This document shows positions 9,637-17,450 of a stretch of 64,000 nt of DNA, piece after piece. Both the position numbers and the translations under genes were made by a program. This DNA comes from Candidatus Wolframiiraptor sinensis (GTDB lineage Archaea > Thermoproteota > Nitrososphaeria_A > Caldarchaeales > Wolframiiraptoraceae). Position 1 is the first letter of the stretch, and each line of letters starts with the position of its first letter. Location: positions 1 through 64,000 of the forward strand of contig JALNJX010000006.1 of NCBI GenBank assembly GCA_023268255.1. The letters are read 5' to 3'. The notes under the pieces were generated by a model. It made no database searches. It was not told the origin of the DNA and worked only from the letters and a program-made list of their open reading frames with translations.

Positions 9637-9697
9637 GGGTCAGATGACCCTCTCCTCCTCACATCGAGGTCGGATGACAGGTGCTCATCATCCCCGC
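9637..9697 (-). ncRNA. Candidate C/D-box guide sRNA
   Basis: Read leftward, the stretch contains GGG, a perfect C box ATGATGA (9685-9691), an 11-12 nt guide, a degenerate D' box CCGA, a C'-like TCGATGTG, a second guide ending GGGTCAT, a D box CTGA (9640-9643) and then CCC. The GGG and CCC flanks can pair to close the K-turn stem. The size between boxes (52 nt) is normal for archaeal C/D sRNAs. A TATA box lies about 25 bases upstream of the 5' end. D' and C' are imperfect. I could not assign a target with confidence. Confidence 0.6.
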
Positions 9698-9715
9698 TAA
9701 TTGGATGCGATGACC

Positions 9716-9726
9716 GCTTATATAGC
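9716..9726 (-). promoter_or_regulatory. TATA box of the sRNA at 9637-9697
   Basis: GCTATATAAGC on the minus strand is centred about 25 bases before the first base of the predicted C/D sRNA, the normal archaeal TATA-to-start distance. The only other leftward feature nearby is atpI, which has its own box. Confidence 0.55.
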
Positions 9727-9806
9727 GTTTGGGCTCGGCGGTATTCCCGCTCATCATCGGATCAGTAGGCGGCTAACCTCATAGCCCGCATAACGAATAT
9801 GCGCGC

Positions 9807-10340
9807 CTACTTTAGATCCTTTCTCCTCTGGTATTGATATTCTTCTCTCGCTTTCTCCTCGAGCAGCTCCAGAAGGCCCTCCCTATCGAGCATTACGAGA
9901 AGCTCATCATATGTCGCATCTATCTCCTTTATGCATGTATCGGGGAAGTTCAGGTCCACGGATATCCTGTGCTTCCAGTAGTATCCTCCCTCGGGAAGAT
10001 TGAGCCTCGTGAAGACGCCGATGAGCCTCGGAGGGAGCTGGAGGTTCTTGACATTAAGCAGGTACTCGACAAAGCATATTCTGTAGGCCTTCTCGTATAG
10101 GTCGCCGTAGAAGGTGTTGAAGTAGACGTGAAGTGGATGATCCTTAGCATATGTCTCCCAGCTCGTGAACTGCGTGTATATGGGTCTCCACCCGCCATCC
10201 TTCAAGACCATGTCCTCGAGGCTTATCGGCCTCTTCCATGCTGCCACCATGTAGCCCTTCTCCTCCAAGCCGGGAATAATGTAACCTCGAATTATGCCCT
10301 GCCTAATCAGCTCCAGCCTCTCCCTAAGCCCCAGGGTCAT
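9807..10340 (-). CDS. Hypothetical protein, unrecognised family
   Basis: 177 residues, mixed alpha/beta composition, no signal peptide or membrane helix. It is rich in aromatic residues (for example PLHVYFNTFYGDLYEKAYR) and has a charged helical C-terminus. I recognise no motif. It is flanked by the sRNA on one side and the thioredoxin-like fusion gene on the other. ATG at 10340 is the first good start. Coding quality resembles its neighbours, so it is likely a real gene. Confidence 0.65.
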   Translation of the reverse strand: MTLGLRERLELIRQGIIRGYIIPGLEEKGYMVAAWKRPISLEDMVLKDGGWRPIYTQFTSWETYAKDHPLHVYFNTFYGDLYEKAYRICFVEYLLNVKNLQLPPRLIGVFTRLNLPEGGYYWKHRISVDLNFPDTCIKEIDATYDELLVMLDREGLLELLEEKAREEYQYQRRKDLK

Positions 10341-10421
10341 GAAGCAGCCACGCTACCCGCTCCCCTAACCCGATTTCCCGGCATATAAACCAGATAAAAA
10401 CGTTTTAGCTAATCCACAGCA

Positions 10422-11099
10422 TCAGGAGATAACGCTGAGAATAGCCTCCTCGAGAGCTTCTCTTGACGTCTCCCCGATGATCCTTTTCACCTCAACATGA
10501 TCATCATCCAAGATCACGTACGTCGGCGTTCCGGTGACGCCGTAAGCGTCGAAAGCGGCCCCCTTCTCATCAACGACGTGAAGCCAGTCGAGCCCCTCCT
10601 TTGCCAATACCTTACTGGCATAGTCTATCCCCCCGGAGGGATAAACGATCGAGATGAAGATGATTTTATCGCCGTACTTCTCCTCGAGCTCCTTCACTAT
10701 CGGCGCCATCCTGAGGCAGTGAGGGCACGTCGGCGACATGAATTCCAGGAATACCGGCTTACCCGCGAAACTGGATAGCTTAATAATCCTCCCGGTTAGG
10801 CCGAGCTCATCTATCTCCGGAAGCTCGAAGTAGGGTGCCGGCCTCCTGGACGATTGAGTCTGAGCTGTATGGGTCGGCAGCGTCGGGGGAGTAACGGTTA
10901 GAGTGGTCTGGGATGTAATTGTCGCAGTCATTCCTCCTGGAGGCAGGATCATGAGAAGAGCGGCTATCAGCATTATGAGCGCTATCACTGGCGCCAGCCT
11001 AACGCCATAGTAATATCCCTTATGATTCTCCTTCAGATGAGTTTTCAAGGCGATATCCGTGGGAAAATTCCTGCCACAGATTCTGCATCTCTTAGCCAT
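10422..11099 (-). CDS. C2H2 zinc finger - membrane helix - TlpA-like thioredoxin fusion
   Basis: 225 residues in three parts. Residues 1-27 form a classical C2H2 finger (C5, C8, H21, H26). Residues 33-53 are a single membrane helix. After a Thr/Pro-rich linker, residues 88-225 form a TlpA/ResA-like thioredoxin fold with active site CPHC (125-128) and the cis-proline motif GTPTYVI. The thioredoxin domain should face outside and the finger the cytoplasm. The likely role is thiol-disulphide exchange outside the membrane. The function of the finger is unknown: metal sensing, protein binding or nucleic-acid contact are all possible. Confidence 0.85.
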   Translation of the reverse strand: MAKRCRICGRNFPTDIALKTHLKENHKGYYYGVRLAPVIALIMLIAALLMILPPGGMTATITSQTTLTVTPPTLPTHTAQTQSSRRPAPYFELPEIDELGLTGRIIKLSSFAGKPVFLEFMSPTCPHCLRMAPIVKELEEKYGDKIIFISIVYPSGGIDYASKVLAKEGLDWLHVVDEKGAAFDAYGVTGTPTYVILDDDHVEVKRIIGETSREALEEAILSVIS

Positions 11100-11177
11100 T
11101 AGTTATCAGCACTTCCGGCAGTCCTCATCCATATAAAACTTGCTGACCATACCTGAACCATGAGCTGAGGCGGAGAT

Positions 11178-11675
11178 TTAGCGGGGTTCGTAGCCAGCCT
11201 CTAGGATCTTTCTGGCCGCTATCTCGGCGGCCTTAGACATCACCTCGGCACACCTATTCCAGGCGCCGGATCTTATGAACTCCTCAACATCCCTGGGATC
11301 CCTCAGGTCATAGACTCTCCCGAAAAGCCTTTCATGTATGCTCCTGCAAAGGGTCGTCCCGAAGGCCCCCTCGAACTCGTCATAAACCTTCTCAGCCACC
11401 TCCATGGCCTTTCGATAATCTTCGGAGACATCAGTCCGCTCCAGCCTTCTCCGGCCGAAGACCAGGCCGACGAATAACAGGGCTCCTAGGAGAGAGCCGC
11501 ATGTCTGGCCAGATCTAGCGATCCCCCCGGAGAGAGGGGATGCGGCCCTGAACACCTCGACATCAACCAGCCCAAAGCACTCCTGAAGAGCCTTCAAAGT
11601 CATCTGAGCGCAGCCATGAAACTCCTCGCCGAGAATCCTGGCAAGCCTAGCAGCCCTCGCCGGCAGATCCTCCAT
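11178..11675 (-). CDS. C_GCAxxG_C_C family protein
   Basis: 165 residues. It matches the C_GCAxxG_C_C family through GCAQMTLKALQECFGL near the N-terminus and GGIARSGQTCGSLLGALLFVGL in the middle, plus later conserved cysteines (TTLCRSI, WNRCAEV). Members are thought to be redox-active or metal-binding proteins of unsettled function. It neighbours the thioredoxin-like gene, which fits a thiol-redox theme, though the two genes need not be co-transcribed (78 bases apart). Confidence 0.75.
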   Translation of the reverse strand: MEDLPARAARLARILGEEFHGCAQMTLKALQECFGLVDVEVFRAASPLSGGIARSGQTCGSLLGALLFVGLVFGRRRLERTDVSEDYRKAMEVAEKVYDEFEGAFGTTLCRSIHERLFGRVYDLRDPRDVEEFIRSGAWNRCAEVMSKAAEIAARKILEAGYEPR

Positions 11676-11815
11676 ACCCGACCTCCATTACGGATACGCG
11701 CCAACTCATAAGATTATGCTGGCTCGGAGCGCGGGCGCAATTACCTGAGCCTCACTCGCAAAGCTCTCTACGAGATTGCTAGGGGAATGCTCAGCGGAAT
11801 ATCGCGGTTTTGCAG

Positions 11816-12316
11816 ATGAGCCGAGCTGCCATCACGCTTAAAGGGGCGGGGCTCCTACCATGGTTAATGCTCGAGCTTCAGGCTAGAGGTGCTGCCGAGC
11901 CAGAGAAGACTCCTGAGGAGCGGAAGCCTTTGATTCGAAGGATAATGGAGGATGCGAGGGGCTGGATTGACTGCATGATAATGGTTGTGAACGGCACGAG
12001 GATAACCCTCACGGCGAATGATGAGCTCAACGCGAATAATGTCGCGGATGCGGCACACGTGATCGCCGACGCCACAATTGCGGTAATAGAGCTCCTCGGA
12101 GCGAGAAAATTCAAGGAGCTGGATCTCAGAATCCAGGGAGGCCGACACCTCATAATCAGGCGCTATAAGGGATGCCACATCGCAGCCCTAACGAAGCCTA
12201 ATCCCAACATCGGCTTAATCAGATTAGCGCTTGACAAAAACCTCGCATCAGAAAAACCAGCCAGAAGAATGACAAGAATTGTCGAGGAAATGATTATGCG
12301 AGCTCGCGTGAAATAA
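11816..12316 (+). CDS. Roadblock/LC7-domain protein
   Basis: About 166 residues. The N-terminal 35 residues are variable. The rest resembles roadblock/LC7 proteins: DARGWIDCMIMVVNG, then a helix with NVADAAHVIADATIAVIELLG, then the strand pair HLIIRRYKGCHIAALTKPNPNIGLIRLAL, a close match to prokaryotic MglB-like sequences. These proteins regulate small Ras-like GTPases as dimers. I chose the ATG at 11816; a TTG at 11810 would add two residues. No partner GTPase is adjacent. Confidence 0.75.
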   Translation: MSRAAITLKGAGLLPWLMLELQARGAAEPEKTPEERKPLIRRIMEDARGWIDCMIMVVNGTRITLTANDELNANNVADAAHVIADATIAVIELLGARKFKELDLRIQGGRHLIIRRYKGCHIAALTKPNPNIGLIRLALDKNLASEKPARRMTRIVEEMIMRARVK

Positions 12317-12317
12317 C

Positions 12318-12344
12318 CTCTCGCACGTCTTCACGAAGCGAGAG
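12318..12344 (+). terminator. Strong hairpin after the roadblock gene
   Basis: CTCTCGC and GCGAGAG pair over seven bases, with an inner CGT-CTTC-ACG tetraloop stem. The hairpin begins two bases after the stop codon of the roadblock gene. It has no T-tract, so it may stabilise the 3' end of the mRNA rather than terminate transcription. Confidence 0.35.
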
Positions 12345-12409
12345 ACCTACAAAACTCATCGGTATAGGAGGATGAAAATCGTCCGCGAATTGCCGTTATG
12401 TGATTGGCG

Positions 12410-12509
12410 TGGGGGCGCCCGGATTTGAACCGGGGGTCTCCGGGTTTCTTCTGACCAGCGCGCCTGGATCTGGAGCCCGGCGCCGTAGACCTTGCTGGGC
12501 CACGCCCCC
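12410..12509 (-). tRNA. tRNA-Trp (CCA anticodon) with 24-nt intron
   Basis: Read leftward: acceptor GGGGGCG pairs with CGCCCCC, the discriminator is A at 12410, and the D arm runs from GCC to GGC. The anticodon stem CCGGG/CCCGG encloses loop CT-CCA-G, and the T arm is CCCGG-TTCAAAT-CCGGG. The anticodon CCA is at 12471-12473. After nucleotide 37, 24 extra bases (12446-12469) interrupt the loop. This is the canonical 37/38 site used for archaeal bulge-helix-bulge introns. CCA is not encoded at the 3' end. Confidence 0.93.
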
Positions 12510-12579
12510 AGCTTCCGCATTTTTCCCAGCGAGCTTTCCGGTATTAAACTTTCATCCATTATTTCATGCCAGGGCGGGG

Positions 12580-13878
12580 CTAGCCTATGCTGATTAGGTC
12601 TTTCGAGTTGTTTGCGAGGATGTTTTCGCCGATTATGTTTCTCGATGAGTTTAGGAGTAGTATTCCGGAGTTCATGCTCTCCGAGATCAGGTTGTTGTTT
12701 ATCACGTTGTCCTGCGAGTCTCGCAGGGCTATGCCGAAGAGATTTGATGCGAATATGTTGTCGGAGATCAGGTTGTTGTGCGATGAGGAGAGCAGCAGCC
12801 CGATGGAGTTGGATGTGAGCACGCTTCCTAATATCTTGTTGCCGTTTGACATGTGAGCGTATATGGCGATCTCGTTTCCCGTCAGCACGCTGTCAATTAT
12901 CCGGCTGTTATTCGTCTTCCAGAGCTCTATCCCGACACCGATGCCGGATGCGTTGATGCTCCTGAGAGTTATGTTCTCGCAGTTTATGAGTATGACCTGC
13001 CCCGCTCTCTCGACAACCTCTCCGGAAGCCATCTCCAAGTATATTATCGGCTCACCATTCACTTCGTTTCCGGAGACGATGTTGGCATAAGAGTTAGAGA
13101 AGAATACGCCCTTGCCTGTGAACGCGTTATTCATGATCGTGTTATGTGATGAGTCTAGAATTAGCATTCCGCCGCCCCTGATGAGGTTTTCGGAGATCTC
13201 ATTTTCATCAGACCCGCCGTAGAGGTAGATGCCATTAACTCCGCCCATGATCGTGTTTCGGAGGATCTTATTCGCTTTTGATGATGTTAGGTGTATTCCG
13301 AAGTGCGGGTTATCGGTCAAAGTGTTCTCGAGTATTGTTACGCTGTTGCTTCCGGTCAGGTATATTCCTTCCCGGTTACTGTAAATCGCGTTCTCGGCGA
13401 TTAATATGCTGGAGGACGTGTGAACGTATATCGCCATCCTATTACCGGTGAAATGATTCCAGAGAACGAGGACGCGTGATGAGTTGTAGATTTGTAGGCC
13501 TGCTCCCCTGCCCTCCACGCCGATCGCCGCGCCGCCTCCGGTTATTGTGAAGCCCGCGATGACCACCTTTCTTCCTCCCTTGACTAGTATCGTGTAATCG
13601 CCAGCCCCGCCATCGAGCAGAGTCCTCCCAGAACCCTCGCCGATCAGGATTAGGGGCTTATCTATCACCAGGTTTTCCCGGTATATGCCAGCCCTGACGA
13701 ATATTATATCGCCTTCGAGGGCTTCATTTATCGCATCTTGAATGCTCCTGTAGTCGCGTGGGACGATCCTCAGCCTCGGGTAAAATGCTGTGTTGATGAG
13801 CGCGAGCAGGCTGCAGATGATAATAGTTGATAAAAGCGCTATGATTATTGCGATGTTTTTCCAGCTTTTAGAGGACAA
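12580..13878 (-). CDS. Membrane-anchored NosD-like parallel beta-helix protein
   Basis: 432 residues. A hydrophobic N-terminal helix (about 9-31) anchors or exports the protein. The rest is a right-handed parallel beta-helix of about 22-residue rungs (for example NSVTILENTLTDN, NVINNNLISESMNSGIL) of the NosD/PbH1 type, with IQDAINEALEGDIIFVRAGIYRENL as the usual opening. Such proteins bind or process polysaccharides or form surface layers. The substrate is unknown. The start is a TTG at 13878. It stands alone, transcribed leftward. Confidence 0.82.
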   Translation of the reverse strand: MSSKSWKNIAIIIALLSTIIICSLLALINTAFYPRLRIVPRDYRSIQDAINEALEGDIIFVRAGIYRENLVIDKPLILIGEGSGRTLLDGGAGDYTILVKGGRKVVIAGFTITGGGAAIGVEGRGAGLQIYNSSRVLVLWNHFTGNRMAIYVHTSSSILIAENAIYSNREGIYLTGSNSVTILENTLTDNPHFGIHLTSSKANKILRNTIMGGVNGIYLYGGSDENEISENLIRGGGMLILDSSHNTIMNNAFTGKGVFFSNSYANIVSGNEVNGEPIIYLEMASGEVVERAGQVILINCENITLRSINASGIGVGIELWKTNNSRIIDSVLTGNEIAIYAHMSNGNKILGSVLTSNSIGLLLSSSHNNLISDNIFASNLFGIALRDSQDNVINNNLISESMNSGILLLNSSRNIIGENILANNSKDLISIG

Positions 13879-14001
13879 CTTTAAGCCGGGTGATAATGTG
13901 CATATCGCCGAATATTAGTCTTTAGATCGGAGATTGCTGCTCAAGCAGGGGGCGGGAAAAGTTGATAAAGCATCCCTCGGTTGAGGGCTTGGAGAAATAG
14001 G

Positions 14002-14514
14002 ATGATTCTGACGGATAGGGATATCAGGGAGTTCATGAGGCTCGGGAAGATAAGGTTCGAGCCCGCGATCTCCGAGGATCAGATCGGCCCCGGCTCCGTT
14101 GATCTGACTCTCTCGAGTAGGTTTTGGAGGCTTAGAGAAGGCTTGGAGGTTATAGATTTGTCGGAGATGAGATTCGAGGATGTAAATGAGGAGTTTATCG
14201 CGGATGAGGTGCTGATCCCCCCGCATGGCCTGGTGATAGGCATGACTAGGGAGAAGGTGTATGTCGATGATGATGTCTGCGGCTGGATCGAGGGGAGAAG
14301 CAGGTATGCGAGGATGGGGCTGGCTATACACTCCGCGAGCGGCTTCATCCATCCGGGCTCATACAATCATCAGGTGCTGGAGATCTCCAACCTGACGCCA
14401 TACGCGATGAGGCTGAGAGCGGGTATGAGGATTGTTCAAGTGGTCTTCCAGCTCGCAAGAAGCAGAAGCGAGAAGCCGTATAGAAAGTATGGAGTCTTGG
14501 CTAGAGATCAATAG
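14002..14514 (+). CDS. dcd: dCTP deaminase / dUTPase family
   Basis: 170 residues. It shows the family signatures IGPGSVDLTLSSRFW and IEGRSRYARMGLAIHSASG, then GFIHPGSYNHQVLEISN, where the glutamate is the expected catalytic residue. It makes dUMP precursors by deaminating dCTP or removes dUTP. The ATG at 14002 gives MILTDRDIREFM, the usual N-terminus; an upstream TTG at 13981 would add seven residues. It heads a rightward run of RNA-processing genes, four bases apart. Confidence 0.9.
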   Translation: MILTDRDIREFMRLGKIRFEPAISEDQIGPGSVDLTLSSRFWRLREGLEVIDLSEMRFEDVNEEFIADEVLIPPHGLVIGMTREKVYVDDDVCGWIEGRSRYARMGLAIHSASGFIHPGSYNHQVLEISNLTPYAMRLRAGMRIVQVVFQLARSRSEKPYRKYGVLARDQ

Positions 14515-14529
14515 GAGGTGTGCTCGAGT

Positions 14530-14982
14530 GTGCCCAGGATAGAGAAGTTAATCATACAGGTTTTATGCCACGCAACAGAGGATCGCGAAAAGGTTCTCAG
14601 GGCTGTTGGAAACGTGCTCAGCGGCGCCGCGGATAAGATCTCGGTGAGCTCCGAGACCCTGAAGGGATATTACGGCGACCCCGTTACGATAATGAGGATC
14701 TATCTTCTCGACGAGAATGCTTGCGAGGAGGTTTTCCTTAGGATTCTCTCGAGCTTGTCGGGGCTCGAGCGCGAGGAGCTTTGGAGCGAGAGGGCTAAGA
14801 AGGGCAAGCATGGCGGCAAGCTGTATATCAGGCTGGATAAGCAGGAGGCATTCCTCGGAAGGATAAGGCAGTCAGATAAAGATCCCATAAGGATCGTGGT
14901 CGAGGTTCGGGGCAGCATGGATGCCTTGAGGAAAAGGCTCGAGGAGAGGCTGCGGGAGATCGAGGCGAGGAGCTCACAATGA
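14530..14982 (+). CDS. RNA-binding protein of the COG1325 predicted exosome-associated family
   Basis: About 150 residues. It matches the archaeal COG1325 family: an N-terminal IEKLIIQVLCHATEDREKVLRA, then GYYGDPVTIMRIYL, then a helical C-terminus with DPIRIVVEVRG. These proteins are predicted RNA-binding partners of RNA-processing machines. The GTG at 14530 is preferred because GGAGGTG lies nine bases upstream of it; GTG at 14518 lies inside that site. It overlaps rpp30 by four bases (ATGA). Confidence 0.8.
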   Translation: MPRIEKLIIQVLCHATEDREKVLRAVGNVLSGAADKISVSSETLKGYYGDPVTIMRIYLLDENACEEVFLRILSSLSGLEREELWSERAKKGKHGGKLYIRLDKQEAFLGRIRQSDKDPIRIVVEVRGSMDALRKRLEERLREIEARSSQ

Positions 14983-15692
14983 GGAGATACGTGGATTTCT
15001 GGGTCATAGGTGAGGAGCGCGAGAGGGCGGTGGAGCTTCTGAGGGCTCTGGCGAGGCTGGGCTACTCGGATGCCGTGATGGAGCTTAAGGGGGATCTCGC
15101 GTGGTCATTCGAGGAGCTGAGGGATGCTGCCGCCGAGGCCGGGGTAAGGCTGCACCGCAAGCTCGTGCTCAAGCCCAATAGCAGGAAAGAGCTCCTTCAA
15201 GAGCTCAGGAGAAGTAGGGGCAAGTTCGAGGTGATAACGGTCGTCTGCGAGAGTCTCGAGGTGGCACTGGTCGCCGCGAGAGACTCGAGGGTGGACAGCC
15301 TCATAATACCGCCGAAAAGCGGCTTCAGAATCGACAAGGGGGTGGCATCAACCATAAGGAACTGCGTCGAGCTCCCATTCAGCTGGTATCTGGCCAATAG
15401 GCAATTATTCCTTGAAGCTGCCCTGAGGGTAATCCAGATCCTGGGGAGGAGGGTTGGAGTAATAGTGTCCTCGGCATCCTCGAGCGCGTTACTGCTTAGG
15501 GGGCCTATTGAGCTCGCCTCGCTTCCATGGGTCCTAGGATACCCGCAAGAGAGGGCCCTCGACACGGTCTCGAAAACTCCATCTCAGATAATCGAGAGAA
15601 ATCTCCTGAAGTTGTCAAGCAACTATGTTTGCCGGGGAGTGGTGAAGATTGGCGAGGAGGATGAAGAAGAGGTACCTGCTGATATTCTCTGA
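14979..15692 (+). CDS. rnp3: RNase P protein component 3 (Rpp30)
   Basis: 237 residues, the usual TIM-barrel Rpp30. Family features include VDFWV at the start and the stretch EVITVVCESLEVALVAARDSRVDSLIIP, plus the RDVPLVISSGA-like region here reading VGVIVSSASSSALLLRGPIELASLPWVLG. It binds RNase P RNA together with Pop5, whose gene follows and overlaps by about 30 bases. The operon dcd-COG1325-rpp30-pop5 ties it to tRNA maturation. Confidence 0.9.
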   Translation: MRRYVDFWVIGEERERAVELLRALARLGYSDAVMELKGDLAWSFEELRDAAAEAGVRLHRKLVLKPNSRKELLQELRRSRGKFEVITVVCESLEVALVAARDSRVDSLIIPPKSGFRIDKGVASTIRNCVELPFSWYLANRQLFLEAALRVIQILGRRVGVIVSSASSSALLLRGPIELASLPWVLGYPQERALDTVSKTPSQIIERNLLKLSSNYVCRGVVKIGEEDEEEVPADIL

Positions 15693-15978
15693 GCCTATCC
15701 ATAATCCGGAGAAGGTGGCCGAGGCGATTAGATCTAGCTACAGGATCCTCTTCGGCGAGCTGGGGCTCGCATCATCGGGGCTCAAGCTAATCAGGGGATA
15801 TGAGGATGGCGTGGCGATTCTCAGGTGCGCGCTGGACTCCCTGCCGAGAGCGATCCTGGCGGCCGCAACGGTGACCGAGATCGATGGATCTGGGGCTGCT
15901 ATAAGGGTGATGGCCGTGAGCGGGACCATAAGGGGGGTTATGCGAAAGCTGCCCCGCCTAAGATCGGGCTACACCTGA
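15661..15978 (+). CDS. rnp2: RNase P protein component 2 (Pop5/Rpp14)
   Basis: 105 residues. MKKRYLLIFSEPIHNPEKVAEAI and ILFGELGLASSGLKLI match archaeal Pop5. It pairs with Rpp30 to activate the catalytic domain of RNase P RNA. The gene starts inside the end of rpp30. I chose ATG at 15661; a TTG at 15649 is in frame. Its 3' end overlaps tatC on the other strand by about 10 bases. Confidence 0.88.
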   Translation: MKKRYLLIFSEPIHNPEKVAEAIRSSYRILFGELGLASSGLKLIRGYEDGVAILRCALDSLPRAILAAATVTEIDGSGAAIRVMAVSGTIRGVMRKLPRLRSGYT

Positions 15979-16868
15979 GATCTCCCGCAGCTCGGGCAGA
16001 AGATCCTGCCGCCCAGCGGCTTTCCGCAGAACCTGCACCTATCTTCCGGAACTTCTTCCTCGCCTTTCTCGAGCTTTTCCTTCCGCTTCTCATATCTTCT
16101 CGCGAAGAGCATTCCGCCCTCGAAAAGCACGATGAATACCGCGAGCAGGATCAGGTTCGCGAACATCCCTCCATCCGGGGTTATTATCGCCGCGACGATA
16201 TACATGCCCCCATAGATCCATTTCCTGTATTTTCCGATGGATTTCGTGCTTAGCAGCCCCACGCGAACTAGGAGGTTGAGTATGACCGGCGTGGTGAATA
16301 CTGCTCCGGTCGCGAGCGTGACGACGAGGATTGTGGTGTAGAAGTCCATTATCGTTATTATCGGCTCGGCTCCGACAAGCTCGAAGAAGATGAGCATAGC
16401 TCTGAAAGTGAATGGCGTGATTACGTATAGACCGAAGAGCAGGCCGGCCAGGAATAGGCCGAGAAACGCGGACAAGAAGGGGTAGATCATCCTACGCTCA
16501 TGCGGGTAAAGCGCCGGATCAACGTACTTGAATATCTCGTATCCTATGACTGGGCTGCTGAATGCGAGGCCGAAAACGAGCGATGCTATGAAGTATATCT
16601 CGAGTGGGGCGGTGATCGTCTGCCCTATCAACATCATCTCCGCGGGCTTCACGGCATTTCTCAGTAGCTCTAGGATCACGGAGATCATGGGCTTATAGTA
16701 TCCCTCGAGGAGCTCTTGGGGCGAGTATATCTGCGACGGGAATACGAGCATGATCATCGTCATGACGCCGATCGTTATCAGGCAGACCTTGAGCCTATCC
16801 CTGAGCTCCATCAAGTGCTCGAGCAAAGTCATCTCCTTCATGTTTCTGGGCTTCTCCGAAGTCTTCAA
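15969..16868 (-). CDS. tatC: Twin-arginine translocase TatC with C-terminal zinc ribbon
   Basis: 299 residues. The TatC core covers about 12-255: MTLLEHLMELRDRLKVCLITIG at the N-terminus, six membrane helices, and YVITPFTFRAMLIFFELVGAEPIITIMDFY and IITPDGGMFANLILL as landmarks. After a charged linker (EKRKEKLEKGEEEVPEDR) the protein ends in a four-cysteine zinc ribbon, CRFCGKPLGGRIFCPSCG, which ordinary TatC lacks. It exports folded proteins with twin-arginine signals; one such substrate is encoded at 29638-30360. tatA follows upstream on the same strand. Confidence 0.92.
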   Translation of the reverse strand: MKTSEKPRNMKEMTLLEHLMELRDRLKVCLITIGVMTMIMLVFPSQIYSPQELLEGYYKPMISVILELLRNAVKPAEMMLIGQTITAPLEIYFIASLVFGLAFSSPVIGYEIFKYVDPALYPHERRMIYPFLSAFLGLFLAGLLFGLYVITPFTFRAMLIFFELVGAEPIITIMDFYTTILVVTLATGAVFTTPVILNLLVRVGLLSTKSIGKYRKWIYGGMYIVAAIITPDGGMFANLILLAVFIVLFEGGMLFARRYEKRKEKLEKGEEEVPEDRCRFCGKPLGGRIFCPSCGRSQV

Positions 16869-17008
16869 TCTCCCCGCCTCCGAGAACCCTAATGCAAGGA
16901 ATGAGATCTTACCTAAAAATCCCTATCTTCGGTACCCTTCATGTGAAAAAGAAACAGCTCTTAGTTTAAGAAATGATGCGAGCATCACGTTATTAAAAGG
17001 CTTCAGAG

Positions 17009-17317
17009 CTACTTTTTCTTCGTGACCCTAAGTATCTCCTCTGCTATTTGCTCCCTGGTCTTGCCCTCTGTGCTTATGCCGAGCTCCCTGGCTATCTTCA
17101 GAAGTTCATCACCGGCTTCGGAGACTGTCTCGGTGAATGGCCGAACGGCCTCGCGCACTTCCTCCTTCATTTCCTCAGCTTCTTTAGCCGCTTTCTTGAA
17201 CTCCTTTTTCGCCTCTCCGAGTGCTCTAGCCATTTTCGGCAGCTGGGACGGCCCCCAGAGCAGGAGAACGATTATGATCACGGCCACAATAACCCACTCA
17301 AGACCTGTGAGCGCCAT
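17009..17317 (-). CDS. tatA: Twin-arginine translocase TatA
   Basis: 102 residues from ATG at 17317. A single membrane helix (about 5-22: LEWVIVAVIIIVLLLW) is followed by GPSQLPKMARALGEAKKEFKKA, the standard TatA hinge and amphipathic helix, and an extended charged tail to residue 102. An in-frame extension to 17554 has no TatA-like sequence and overlaps the S13 gene, so I rejected it. It lies upstream of tatC with 140 bases between. Confidence 0.92.
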   Translation of the reverse strand: MALTGLEWVIVAVIIIVLLLWGPSQLPKMARALGEAKKEFKKAAKEAEEMKEEVREAVRPFTETVSEAGDELLKIARELGISTEGKTREQIAEEILRVTKKK

Positions 17318-17345
17318 TCTTCTCGAATATCTTAGACTTGGGCTC

Positions 17346-17357
17346 AAATATAAGTAT
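17346..17357 (-). promoter_or_regulatory. TATA box of tatA
   Basis: ACTTATATTTG on the minus strand is centred about 34 bases before the tatA ATG at 17317, implying a leader of fewer than 10 bases. Confidence 0.45.
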
Positions 17358-17450
17358 TCAACAGCACGGAGAAAAGCGCTATAAAAAGGAAAAGGAAAAC
17401 TGCGAAAATTTTTCTCCGCGAAGCCATGGGAGGATTGTTTAATCCTTATA

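Noticed and set aside
12587-13149. Open frames antisense to the NosD-like gene
   Set aside because: They mirror the repetitive beta-helix codons. Only the minus-strand frame shows a signal helix and regular rungs.
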